A stretch of DNA of 64,000 bases from assembly GCA_002104905.1 (NCBI GenBank), contig MCFE01000292.1:38105-102104 (forward strand). The letters run 5' to 3'. Source of the stretch: Basidiobolus meristosporus CBS 931.73. Its lineage: Eukaryota > Basidiobolomycota > Basidiobolomycetes > Basidiobolales > Basidiobolaceae. Positions 55,233 through 64,000 of this stretch are shown piece by piece (position 1 is the first letter of the stretch; each line of letters begins with the position of its first letter). Position numbers and translations under genes: made by a program. The notes beneath the pieces were generated by a model, which did no database searches, was not told the origin of the DNA, and saw only the letters and a list, made by a program, of their open reading frames with translations.

Positions 55233-56232
55233 TTATAAATTCTGGGTTCTGTGACTAAGCAGTGTTGACCCCATCAGGACAGTGTGTAAAGACAATAAAA
55301 TGATGATTGCACTCCAGATTTTGCTAAATACTTTGTCAAATTCTTCAACACAACAATACAAAAGCAGCTTTTGAATGGTCCTCTGCCAATTCTCACTTTC
55401 TAATCCCAAAGACTCTATCACCTCCTACACTTGTGTGCATTGATTGACTATTGCCTCTTTTTCATACTCCTCACTTACTGCCTCAACTATTTCTCTTACT
55501 TCTCATACATACAAATTGATCTAATTCTGTTGAAACTTCAGTTGTACCTCAATTTCAAAATGTATTGACCTATAGAAGCCCCTATACCCTACACTAGCAT
55601 TAAGCCTAACCCTACACTCAACAAGTAACTCCATTAAAATTCACCACTCAATGAGTACTTCTGCTAAAACATGCTGGTTCCTTGACTTTGGCAGGAACCC
55701 AACAGCTTTATGCCACTGTTTGTTCACTGGTTCCCACACATCCTGGTCTTCAGCCAGCACTACAAGGTCTAGCCCTCATCTGCTGGTACAATAAATCCTT
55801 GCAATATTCAAGTGCGCTTTCTTGAGCACAGCTCTTGAAGAAGTTCTACAGCATCTTGGTGTGCCTATTAATGTTCCAAAACTTCATTGAAAGCATTGTG
55901 ACAATATTTCAAGCTCTTGACATTGTAGCCTTGTCTGCCAGTGGGTTCTCCACACTGTCATCAATGCAGAATGTGGAGGCTGTGGTTGACAAACTGCCTT
56001 TTTCTGCAAACTCATCTACCTTGCTAGAGTGTAGCTCAACTGGCTGCGCTTCCAACTCTTGCAAAAACAGCTGTTTTTGGGTTGGTAGCTCTTCTTGGGT
56101 ATGATGGGATTGAGTCTGCTTTGAGATTGCAGCATTAATTGGCAAGAACTGCAGTTTTTTTTGAATGCCTTCCTGTCTCAGGCTTGGGTAGACATTTTTC
56201 CCTTTACCTTTTGCTTTATCACTGCCAGGTCT
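55233..56232 (-). pseudogene. Family C coding repeat, copy C4, C-terminal part
   Basis: Minus-strand frames hold QPVELHSSKVDEFAEKGSLS, AQESALEYCKDLL and, further on, a helical stretch (55421-55233) with LGLESENWQRTIQKLLLYC, possibly the true C-terminus. It continues upstream at 58442 after the copia-derived block 56233-58441. Confidence 0.5.
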
Positions 56233-56601
56233 TGTTGAAATATTGGACTATTTGGTACCATTCAGCAGCTAAAAATTTACTTAACAATTCTAGACTAGTC
56301 TTAGTTGCTGTAGGACTCATTTATTGCCTTAACTTTGCCACTTTCTCCATATATATGATCTTACAATTACTCCCCTATAGTCATGATTAAATTAGCACTA
56401 TTACCAAACATTATGTACTAACCCTGAAATTGTTACAGAATGCTTCTGAATATTGAGAAACCCTCCCTACTTAGTGTTACAGCTGAATTACTTCTACAAA
56501 AGTATAAATACTGAGCTTCTTTATGAATAAACAACAGTTCAACTATTATCACTATTTCTTGATAAGTTCCTTATATCCAAATCACTTCTTAAATTGCAAC
56601 A
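56233..56601 (+). repeat. Copia LTR (5' LTR of the half element)
   Basis: 369 bp, TGTTGAAA...TTGCAACA, preceded by GGTCT. Followed by GGTTATGAGCCAC, a primer site with one base changed from the young element. Confidence 0.75.
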
Positions 56602-56637
56602 GGTTATGAGCCACAATTGCCTTAATCAATTCTAAAG

Positions 56638-58020
56638 ATGACTTCTACCAGCAAACAGAGCAATACCAACATCTTCCCTTTAAAGGAGAGGTTTGATGGG
56701 AAGAACTACAAACTTTGGAGAATCAAGATGCAGATCCCTCTTGAGGAAAGAAAACTTTGGAACATAGTAAGAGGAAAGGAAGTTGAGCCCAAAGGAACAG
56801 CAGAAGATGTGGAGAAGTTTCAAGAGAAGGAGAGAAAGGCCTTCAATGCCATATGCATCAATGTGCAAGACTCCTTCATTGGACAAATCCATGCCTCAAA
56901 TACTGCCAAAGCAGCATGGGAATTCTTAGAGAAGATCTTCAGAGCAAAGTCAGTATCAAGCAAGCTTTATTTGAAACAAAAGTTCTTCAACATGAGAAAG
57001 AAGCCAGACAATGACATGCTACAACTCATTATCAGAATGGAGACACTTGCAGAAGAACTTTACAGTATTAATGCTGGTGTAGATGATGAAGAAAAGATAC
57101 TCACTCTGCTTTGCAGCCTACCAGACAAGTATGAGCCACTCATACTTTCTTTTGAGAGCAGAGAAGACAACTTGACTTTAGACTATGTCAAAGGAAGGCT
57201 TCTCCATGAAGAACTCAGACGTAATGATCAAGCAGAGAAAATTGAAGATAATGCTTTATTCAGTTCAGAAAGGCACACAGAAAAGAAGGGAAAGCAACAA
57301 AACCAAAGAAAACCTGGCTGCTGTATCTACTGTAAAAAGCCAGGACACTGGGCAAGAGAATGCAAGAAGAAAGAAGCAGACAAAAAACAGAAACTAGAGC
57401 AGGCAAACCATATAACTACTGATGAACAGTTATTTGTAACTGTACAAGAGAGTGCAAGTAACCAAAGTAATGAATGGTATATTGACTCTGGAGCATCACA
57501 GCATATTTGTGGCAAAAGGATTGGTTCAGCATCTTAAAGACTATTCCCGTAAGAAAGGTTTATCTGGGAGATAACTCTGCATTGGAAGCTACCGCCAGTG
57601 GGTCTATACAACTAAATATGAGTGATAACTCAGGGGCAACAACAGCAAAACTGACTGACGTACTCTATGTACCTGGAATAGCTAAGAACCTACTCTCAGT
57701 CAGTAAAGCAACTACTCAGGGATTGAAATTTGTTTTTACTAAGCTGAGCTGCTCAATATTGAGTGAAAATGGACAAAAATTAGCTTTGGGAATCAGAGAT
57801 CACAATATATACAAGTTACAATGCAAGATCATTGTACCTGAGTATGTCAACATTGCTGAAACTGATGAAACCAACTGGGAGACATGGCATAGGAGGCTAG
57901 GACACATAGGGGAACAGAAAATGAGTCAATTGGTGAAAAATCAACTAGTTTTGGGCCTAAATTACACAACTCCAATCAAAATGAATGTCTGTAAGGGATG
58001 TTCATATGGCAAACAAGCTA
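56638..58020 (+). pseudogene. Copia gag-protease-integrase fragment, frameshifted and truncated
   Basis: Nearly identical to the first third of the intact polyprotein at 59841. Gag, the zinc knuckle (CIYCKKPGHWAREC) and the protease DSGASQHICG are intact up to about 57515, where a 1-base deletion shifts the frame. The frame recovers at 57507-58031 through the HHCC region (WHRRLGHIGEQ, CKGCSYGKQAR). The sequence then jumps at 58020 to non-copia DNA, so the integrase core, reverse transcriptase and RNase H are missing. Confidence 0.8.
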
Positions 58021-58072
58021 GGCTTGGGTAGACATTTTTCCCTTCACCTTTTGCTTTATCACCGCCAGGTCT
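58021..58072. repeat. Second copy of the copia target flank
   Basis: Repeats 56181-56232 (from GGCTTGGGTAGAC to GCCAGGTCT) with a few substitutions; it is family C sequence. Confidence 0.75.
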
Positions 58073-58441
58073 TGTTGAAATATTGGACTATTTGGTACCA
58101 TTCAGCAGCTAAAAATTTACTTAACAATTCTAGACTAGTCTTAGTCACTGTAGGACTCATTTACTGCCTTAACTTTACCACTTTCTCCAGATATATTATC
58201 TTATGATTATTCCCCCCTAGTTAGGATCAAATTAGCACTATTGCCAAACATTATGTACTAACCCTAAAACTGTTACAGAATGCTCCTGAATATTGAGAAA
58301 CCCCCCCTACTTAGTATTACAGCTGTATTACTTCTACAAAGGTATAAATACTGAGCTTCTTTATGAATAAACAACAGTTCAGCTATTATCACTATTTCTT
58401 GATAAGTCCCATATATCCAAATCACTTCTTAAATTGCAACA
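58073..58441 (+). mobile_element. Solo copia LTR
   Basis: 369 bp flanked by a perfect GGTCT duplication (58068-58072 and 58442-58446). The flank after it (TTCACTGCTAC) continues the family C repeat. Confidence 0.8.
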
Positions 58442-59435
58442 GGTCTTTCACTGCTACTTTGTCTGAGTGCTACTTGTAATGAACTATGTTTTCCCCCTGA
58501 CAGGTGCTACTCTGAATCATCTGTTTGGCCTACTTGTCCCTTGCTGGCACTCTTCTGGCAACCTGACGTTTCTTTTCTGCTTGTTTAGAGCTCTCAACCA
58601 TACTTGGTACAGGCTCCTGTAGAAGCCACTGGTTTTTATCATTGCCAGGTCCTTGACTGCTACTTTGATTGAGTGCTTCTTGAGTGGTACTATGCTTTTT
58701 CCTTGATTAATGTTGTGCTGGTGCATCTGTGTCTGCCTGCTTATCCCTAATAGGCTCTCTTCCAGCTACCTGACATCTCTTTGATGATAATCTGGAGCTT
58801 TTGGCCCTGCTTGTAACAGGCTCTTAAGGAAGCCACTGGCTTTTAGCCATGGCACCCTTGTTCTTCTGCCCTTGATAGTTTTTGCTATTCTTAAGATACT
58901 TTCTTAGCATACCAATGCAGGCACAAAATCCATTTGCCTGTTTGAGTCTGGGATAATGCTCATGGAACAAGTCAAGTGCATTATGATTGGCCTTGAGTTT
59001 CTGCTGGTCCCATGGTATGCTGGACTTAAGATGATGGTGTGCTAGACTTCTGGCAGCCTCTTAAATATTAGCCCACTCTTCATTATTGTACTCAATGGCT
59101 TCATGGATCTTCATTGACTTTTGATATTTAGGCTTGATATAAACACCACATTGTCTCCCTCCCATGCTGTGATATGTTTTTCTGTTGACTTTACCTTTTG
59201 GCACTGTTGTTGTACTTCAAAAACAGTATGGTGCTCCTCTGCTGTTACATTTTGAAATGGCTCAATTCTTGGCTGTAGCATTGAGCTACTTGAGTATCTT
59301 CTTTGCAACAAAGATACTGCTTTCTCTACCTGGGATATTGATTGCTCTACTCCTTTGATCTGCCCATCCTGTTTCTGGACTATTTCCTGATTTCTCTGGG
59401 CCATTGCATTTATCCTATCAGCAACTGCACCTAAT
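58442..59435 (-). pseudogene. Family C coding repeat, copy C4, N-terminal part
   Basis: Minus-strand frame 59464-59111 keeps the coiled-coil block (LGAVADRINAMAQRNQEIVQ) and EPFQNVTAEEHH; downstream segments to 58442 hold KCSS/PNK-type repeats in several frames. Cut on its 5' side by the young copia element. Confidence 0.5.
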
Positions 59436-59804
59436 TGTTGAAATATTGGACTATTTGGTATCATTCAGCAGCTAAAAATTTACTTAACAATTCTAGGCTA
59501 GTCTTAGTCACTGTAGGACTCATTTACTGCCTTTACTTTGCCACTTTCTCCAGATATATGATCTTATGATTATTCCCCTATAGTCAGGATCAAATTAGCA
59601 CTATTACCAAACATTATGTACTAACCCTGAAACTGTTACAGAATGCTCCTGAATATTGAGAAACCCTCCCTACTTAGTGTTGCAGCTGTATTACTTCTAC
59701 AAAGGTATAAATACTGAGCTTCTTTATGAATAAACAACAGTTCAACTATTATCACTATTTCTTGATAAGTTCCTTATATCCAAATCACTTCTTAAATTGC
59801 AACA
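59436..59804 (+). repeat. 5' LTR of the young copia element
   Basis: 369 bp, TGTTGAAA...TTGCAACA. Contains a TATAAATA at about 59706 and AATAAA at about 59729, likely promoter and polyadenylation signals. Confidence 0.85.
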
Positions 59805-59817
59805 GGTTATGAGCCCC
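59805..59817 (+). other. Primer-binding site of the young copia element
   Basis: GGTTATGAGCCCC directly after the 5' LTR; the tRNA it would pair with was not determined. Confidence 0.65.
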
Positions 59818-59840
59818 GATTGCCTTAACCTATTCTAAAG

Positions 59841-62800
59841 ATGACTTCTACCAGCAAACAAAGCAATACCAACATCTTCCCTGTAAAGGAGAGGTTTGAT
59901 GGGAAGAACTACAGACTTTGGAGAATCAAGATGCAGATCCACCTTGAGGAAAGAAAGCTTTGGAATATAGTAACAGGAAAGGAAGTTGAGCCCAAAGGAA
60001 CAGCAGAAGATGTGGAGAAGTTTCAAGAGAAGGAGAGAAAGGCCTTCAATGCCATATGCATCAATGTGCAAGACTCCTTCATTGGACAAATCCATGCCTC
60101 AAATACTGCCAAAGCAGCATGGGAATCCTTGGAGAAGATCTTTAGAGCAAAGTCAGTATCAAGCAAGCTTTATTTGAAACGAAAGTTCTTCAACATGAGA
60201 AAAAAGCCAGATGATGACATGCTACAACTCATTACCAGAATGGAGACACTTGCAGAAGAACTTTACAGTATTAATGCTGGTGTAGATGATGAAGAAAAGA
60301 TACTCTGTCTGCTTTGCAGCCTACCAGACGAGTATGAGCCACTCATACTTTCTTTTGAAAGCAGAGAAGACAACTTGACTTTAGACTATGTCAAAGGAAG
60401 ACTTCTCCATGAAGAACTCAGACGTAATGACCAAGCAGAGAAAATTGAAGATAATGCTTTATTCAGTTCAGAAAGGCATACAGAAAAGAAGGGAAAGCAA
60501 CAAAACCGAAGAAAACCTGGCTGCTGTAACTACTGTAAGAAGCCAGGACACTGGGCAAGAGAATGCAAGAAGAAACAAGCAGACGAAAAACAGAAACTAG
60601 AGCAGGCAAACCATATAACTACTGATGAACAGCTATTTGTCACTGTACAAGAGAGTGCAAGTAACCGAAGTAATGAATGGTATATTGACTCTGGAGCATC
60701 ACAGCATATTTGTGGTATAAAGGATTGGTTCAGCAACTTAAAGACTATTCCCGTAAGAAAGGTTTATCTGGGAGATAACTCTGCATTGGAAGCTACCGCC
60801 AGTGGGTCCATACAACTAAATATGAGTGATAACTCAGGGGCAACAACAGCAAAACTGACTGACGTACTCTATGTACCTGGAATAGCTAAGAACCTACTCT
60901 CAGTCAGTAAAGCAACTACTCAGGGACTGAAATTTGTTTTTACTAAGCTGAGCTGCTCAATATTGAGTGAAAATGGACAAAAATTAGCTTCGGGAATCAG
61001 AGATCACAATATATACAAGTTACAATGCAAGATCATTGTACCTGAGTATGTCAACATTGCTGAAACCGATGAAACCAACTGGGAGACGTGGCATAGGAGG
61101 CTAGGACACATAGGGGAACAGAAAATGAGCCAATTGGTGAAAAATCAGCTTGTTTTGGGCCTAAAATACTCAATTCCGATCAAATTGAATGTTTGTAAAG
61201 GATGTTCATATGGCAAACAAGCTAGGCAACGTTTCAAGAGCTCAGAAGGCATCAATACCACCGAAATATTGGCTATTGTACACTCAGACATATGTGGCCC
61301 CATGAGAACACTGTCCTTTGGAGCCAAGAGATACTTTATGACGTTTATTGATGACAAGACAAGATATACATGGGTGTACTTCCTCAAAACAAAGGATGAA
61401 GCTTTAGAGACGTTTAAGCACTTCAAGAACATGGCAGAAACACAAACTGGGTGTAAATTGAAGGTACTACGAAGTGACAATGGAGGAGAATACTGCTCAA
61501 AGGAGTTTGCAAAATACTGCTTGTCTACTGGTATACTTCAACAGACCACAGTTCCTCATACTCCACAGCAAAATGGAGTAGCAGAACGTGCAAACAGAAC
61601 AATAGTAGAGATGGGAAGATCTATGCTACATGATAAGGGAATGGACTACAAGTTTTGGGCTGAATCTGTTGCTACCGCTGTATACATCAAGAACAGATGC
61701 CCAACAACAGCACTACGTGATTCTACACCCTTTGAAGCATATACAGGCAAAAAACCAGATCTCCAGCACCTCAGGATCTTTGGCAGTGATGTTTTTTATC
61801 ACATCCCTGACAAAAAACGCTCAAAGTTGGAACCAAAGAGTAGAAAAGGGATCTTTCTTGGGTATTGTGAAGGTACTAAAGGGTATAGAGTGTATGATGG
61901 CGAAATTCAGAAGCTGATCAAGAGCAGGGACGTTGTATTTGAGGAGAATTCAGATCAGAAAGCCACAGAAATCATTGGCCAGCTGCCTGATGATGCAATC
62001 AACACAAATGAAGAAGATACGTACCAAATCCAGCCAGAGATGGAAGATACTTCTACCAGTTCCAGATCAGAACAGATTATCCCAGTTAGGAGATCTACCA
62101 GAATAAGAAATGCCCCTGGATCCTGGTGGCAGACATCCAATGATCATGAAGAAGCTTATCTTGCCTTATGTGCCGAACCTCAGAATCTGGAACAGGCAAT
62201 GCAAGGTCCAGATGCTACTAAGTGGCAACAAGCCATGCAGGAGGAGTACCAATCACTGATCAAGGCAAAAACGTGGGAACTGGTAGATTTACCAAATGGG
62301 AGAAAGCCAATAGGATGTAGATGGGTCTATAAGATCAAGATAACCTCAAATGGTGCCGTTGATAAGTACAAGGCTAGATTGGTAGCTAAAGGCTATTCCC
62401 AGATCCAGGGACTAGACTTTAAGGAAACATTTGCTCCGGTTGCCAAGTTTAACTCTATTAGGACAGTTCTAGCCCTGGCAGCTGTACACAGTCTAGATCT
62501 ACACCAAATGGACGTCAAAACAGCCTTTCTAAATGGGGATTTGCAAGAAACTATATATATGGAGCAACCAGAAGGTTTTACCGATCCAAAAAGCCCCCAT
62601 AAGGTGTGCAAACTTAGAAAATTGTTGTATGGGCTTAAGCAGGCACCCAGAGCATGGTATAACAAGATTGACACATATCTAGAGGAAATTGGGTTCTCTC
62701 GTAGCACTGCAGATCACAGTATATATGTGAAACAGCTCAAAAAGGGTGTGATCATCCTAGTTCTTTATGTGGACGACCTAATTATAGCTACAAGTGATCA

Positions 62801-63758
62801 AGAGGCACTTAAACAGACGAAATCAGATCTCTTCAGCAAGTTTGAGATGAAAGATCTTGGAAAATTGAGCTATTTTCTTGGAATTGAGGTCAAATTTGAC
62901 ATACCTACGCAGAAAATTGTGCTGAATCAGTCTAAGTACATCAGGGACATTCTTAGACGCTTCAAAATGGAAAATTGCAAACCTGCAGCAACCCCTATGG
63001 ACAATAACCTGAAATTAAGCAAATCTCAGCCAGTTATAGATGAAAACGGCTCAAATATGGACCAAAACTTTCCCTATCAATCAATGGTTGGTAGCCTAAT
63101 GTACTTGATGGTGTCTACACGTCCAGATATTGCAGTAGCAGTTGGAATAGTCAGTCAATTCATGCAGAATTATGGATCAGATCAAATTGCAGCAGTTAAG
63201 CGGATTTTCAGATATCTACAAGGTACCATAAATATGGTACTGGAATACTCTGGAGCAGCTAATAGGCAAAAATTTGATGGTTATAGTGATTCAGATTGGG
63301 GTAGGGATCTGATTGACAGACGCTCTACCACAGGCTATGTATTTCTTTATGCTGGTGCAGCTATTACTTGGAATTGCAAGAAACAACCAACTGTGGCACT
63401 ATCTACAACTGAAGCCAAATATATGGCTGCATGTCAAGCAACTAAGGAGGCTATATGGCTACAAAAATTATTCAAAGACTTAGGTTTTAATTCAGGTGAA
63501 CCAACATGTATTTACAAGGATAATCAAAGTTGTATTTCATTAGCTAGAAATCCTACTAATCATGCCAGAACTAAGCACATTGATATACAGCATCACTTTG
63601 TGAGGGAAGCTGTAGAAAATAACTTAGTAGAGCTGGTTTACTGCCCAACTGACAAAATGGTGGCAGACATATTGACAAAACCACTAGCTAGGCCACAGTT
63701 TGAGATCCTTAGAGAGAAATTGGGATTAAGAAATTATTTAGTTGAGGGGGAGTGTTGA
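59841..63758 (+). CDS. Copia gag-pol polyprotein, intact
   Basis: 1305 residues in one frame. Gag (UBN2-type) occupies about 1-225. The CCHC zinc knuckle is C229, C232, H237, C242. The protease is at D283-S284-G285. The GAG-pre-integrase zinc site is H418, H423, C452, C455. The integrase catalytic triad is D483, D546, E582 (35 residues between the last two). Reverse transcriptase has MDVKTAF (D891) and YVDD at 976-979. RNase H has D1150, E1191 and D1227. The domain order (integrase before reverse transcriptase) defines copia. The stop codon lies six bases into the 3' LTR. No break was found, so this copy may be active. Confidence 0.95.
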   Translation: MTSTSKQSNTNIFPVKERFDGKNYRLWRIKMQIHLEERKLWNIVTGKEVEPKGTAEDVEKFQEKERKAFNAICINVQDSFIGQIHASNTAKAAWESLEKIFRAKSVSSKLYLKRKFFNMRKKPDDDMLQLITRMETLAEELYSINAGVDDEEKILCLLCSLPDEYEPLILSFESREDNLTLDYVKGRLLHEELRRNDQAEKIEDNALFSSERHTEKKGKQQNRRKPGCCNYCKKPGHWARECKKKQADEKQKLEQANHITTDEQLFVTVQESASNRSNEWYIDSGASQHICGIKDWFSNLKTIPVRKVYLGDNSALEATASGSIQLNMSDNSGATTAKLTDVLYVPGIAKNLLSVSKATTQGLKFVFTKLSCSILSENGQKLASGIRDHNIYKLQCKIIVPEYVNIAETDETNWETWHRRLGHIGEQKMSQLVKNQLVLGLKYSIPIKLNVCKGCSYGKQARQRFKSSEGINTTEILAIVHSDICGPMRTLSFGAKRYFMTFIDDKTRYTWVYFLKTKDEALETFKHFKNMAETQTGCKLKVLRSDNGGEYCSKEFAKYCLSTGILQQTTVPHTPQQNGVAERANRTIVEMGRSMLHDKGMDYKFWAESVATAVYIKNRCPTTALRDSTPFEAYTGKKPDLQHLRIFGSDVFYHIPDKKRSKLEPKSRKGIFLGYCEGTKGYRVYDGEIQKLIKSRDVVFEENSDQKATEIIGQLPDDAINTNEEDTYQIQPEMEDTSTSSRSEQIIPVRRSTRIRNAPGSWWQTSNDHEEAYLALCAEPQNLEQAMQGPDATKWQQAMQEEYQSLIKAKTWELVDLPNGRKPIGCRWVYKIKITSNGAVDKYKARLVAKGYSQIQGLDFKETFAPVAKFNSIRTVLALAAVHSLDLHQMDVKTAFLNGDLQETIYMEQPEGFTDPKSPHKVCKLRKLLYGLKQAPRAWYNKIDTYLEEIGFSRSTADHSIYVKQLKKGVIILVLYVDDLIIATSDQEALKQTKSDLFSKFEMKDLGKLSYFLGIEVKFDIPTQKIVLNQSKYIRDILRRFKMENCKPAATPMDNNLKLSKSQPVIDENGSNMDQNFPYQSMVGSLMYLMVSTRPDIAVAVGIVSQFMQNYGSDQIAAVKRIFRYLQGTINMVLEYSGAANRQKFDGYSDSDWGRDLIDRRSTTGYVFLYAGAAITWNCKKQPTVALSTTEAKYMAACQATKEAIWLQKLFKDLGFNSGEPTCIYKDNQSCISLARNPTNHARTKHIDIQHHFVREAVENNLVELVYCPTDKMVADILTKPLARPQFEILREKLGLRNYLVEGEC
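63744..63752 (+). other. Polypurine tract of the young copia element
   Basis: GAGGGGGAG directly before the 3' LTR, inside the end of the coding frame. Confidence 0.7.
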
Positions 63759-64000
63759 AATATTGGACTATTTGGTATCATTCAGCAGCTAAAAATTTAC
63801 TTAACAATTCTAGGCTAGTCTTAGTCACTGTAGGACTCATTTACTGCCTTAACTTTGCCACTTTCTCCAGATATATGATCTTATGATTATTCCCCTATAG
63901 TCAGGATCAAATTAGCACTATTACCAAACATTATGTACTAACCCTGAAACTGTTACAGAATGCTCCTGAATATTGAGAAACCCTCCCTACTTAGTGTTGC
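63753..64000 (+). repeat. 3' LTR of the young copia element, truncated by the window
   Basis: First 248 of an expected 369 bp; nearly identical to 59436-59683. Confidence 0.9.

Larger units (their letters stand above)
59436..64000 (+). mobile_element. Young, intact Ty1/copia retrotransposon (3' end beyond window)
   Basis: 5' LTR 59436-59804, primer site, one 1305-codon polyprotein, purine tract, and 3' LTR from 63753. Over the visible 248 bp the LTRs differ at one position by eye. It inserted in family C copy C4; the left flank CTAAT (59431-59435) should recur just after the 3' LTR. Confidence 0.9.

Noticed and set aside
1-64000. CRISPR arrays, bacterial operons, riboswitches, rRNA or tRNA genes
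   Set aside because: No regularly spaced short repeats, no Shine-Dalgarno organisation, and no convincing tRNA A/B box pair. GGTTCGATT at 4949 and similar stretches lack a cloverleaf context.

Overview
This is eukaryotic, most likely fungal, DNA. One gene has a 52-bp intron with GT-AG ends and a CTAAT branch-like site. The compact genes carry TATA boxes about 40-65 bp upstream of their start codons. The transposon mix (Ty1/copia, two-gene PIF/Harbinger, Plavaka-type tnp2, piggyBac) fits a TE-rich fungus, and early-diverging fungi (for example Basidiobolus-like lineages) are my best guess. I cannot name the species from sequence alone.

Region 1 (1-15.2 kb) is a gene cluster. It opens with the C-terminus of a phosphodiester-glycosidase (PDG) paralogue, followed by a two-exon secreted, probably GPI-anchored protein. 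Then come two copies of a minus-strand pair made of a PDG-family protein and a small secreted DUF6973-like protein. The second copy is interrupted by a broken piggyBac element and contains a third DUF6973 paralogue killed by one stop codon. The two PDG genes, and separately the two DUF6973 genes, lie in nearly identical cores of about 1.2 and 1.6 kb. The flanks of these cores are homologous but clearly diverged, a pattern expected from gene conversion.

Region 2 (15.6-25.6 kb) is AT-rich, CpG-poor transposon DNA: degenerate LTRs, a solo LTR, copies of an unrecognised protein-coding repeat ('family C'), and a full-length 3.4-kb Harbinger-like element with an AAA target duplication.

Region 3 (25.6-32 kb) is a GC-richer island. 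It holds a decayed gene relic, an intact uridine-phosphorylase-like gene, and two head-to-head genes for KCTD-like T1/BTB proteins.

Region 4 (32-64 kb) is a nested transposon graveyard. Harbinger copy B (36607-44368) sits inside Harbinger copy A (35719-36606 plus 44369-46768). B itself contains a solo LTR and a 3.3-kb LTR element that has no recognisable gag-pol. Further right are family C, a Plavaka-type transposase relic, a MITE with long inverted repeats, a half copia element and solo LTR sharing the same target flank, and an intact, very young copia element (59436 to beyond the window end) with a 1305-residue polyprotein. Cellular genes occupy only the first 15 kb and 27-31.3 kb; almost everything else is transposon-derived.
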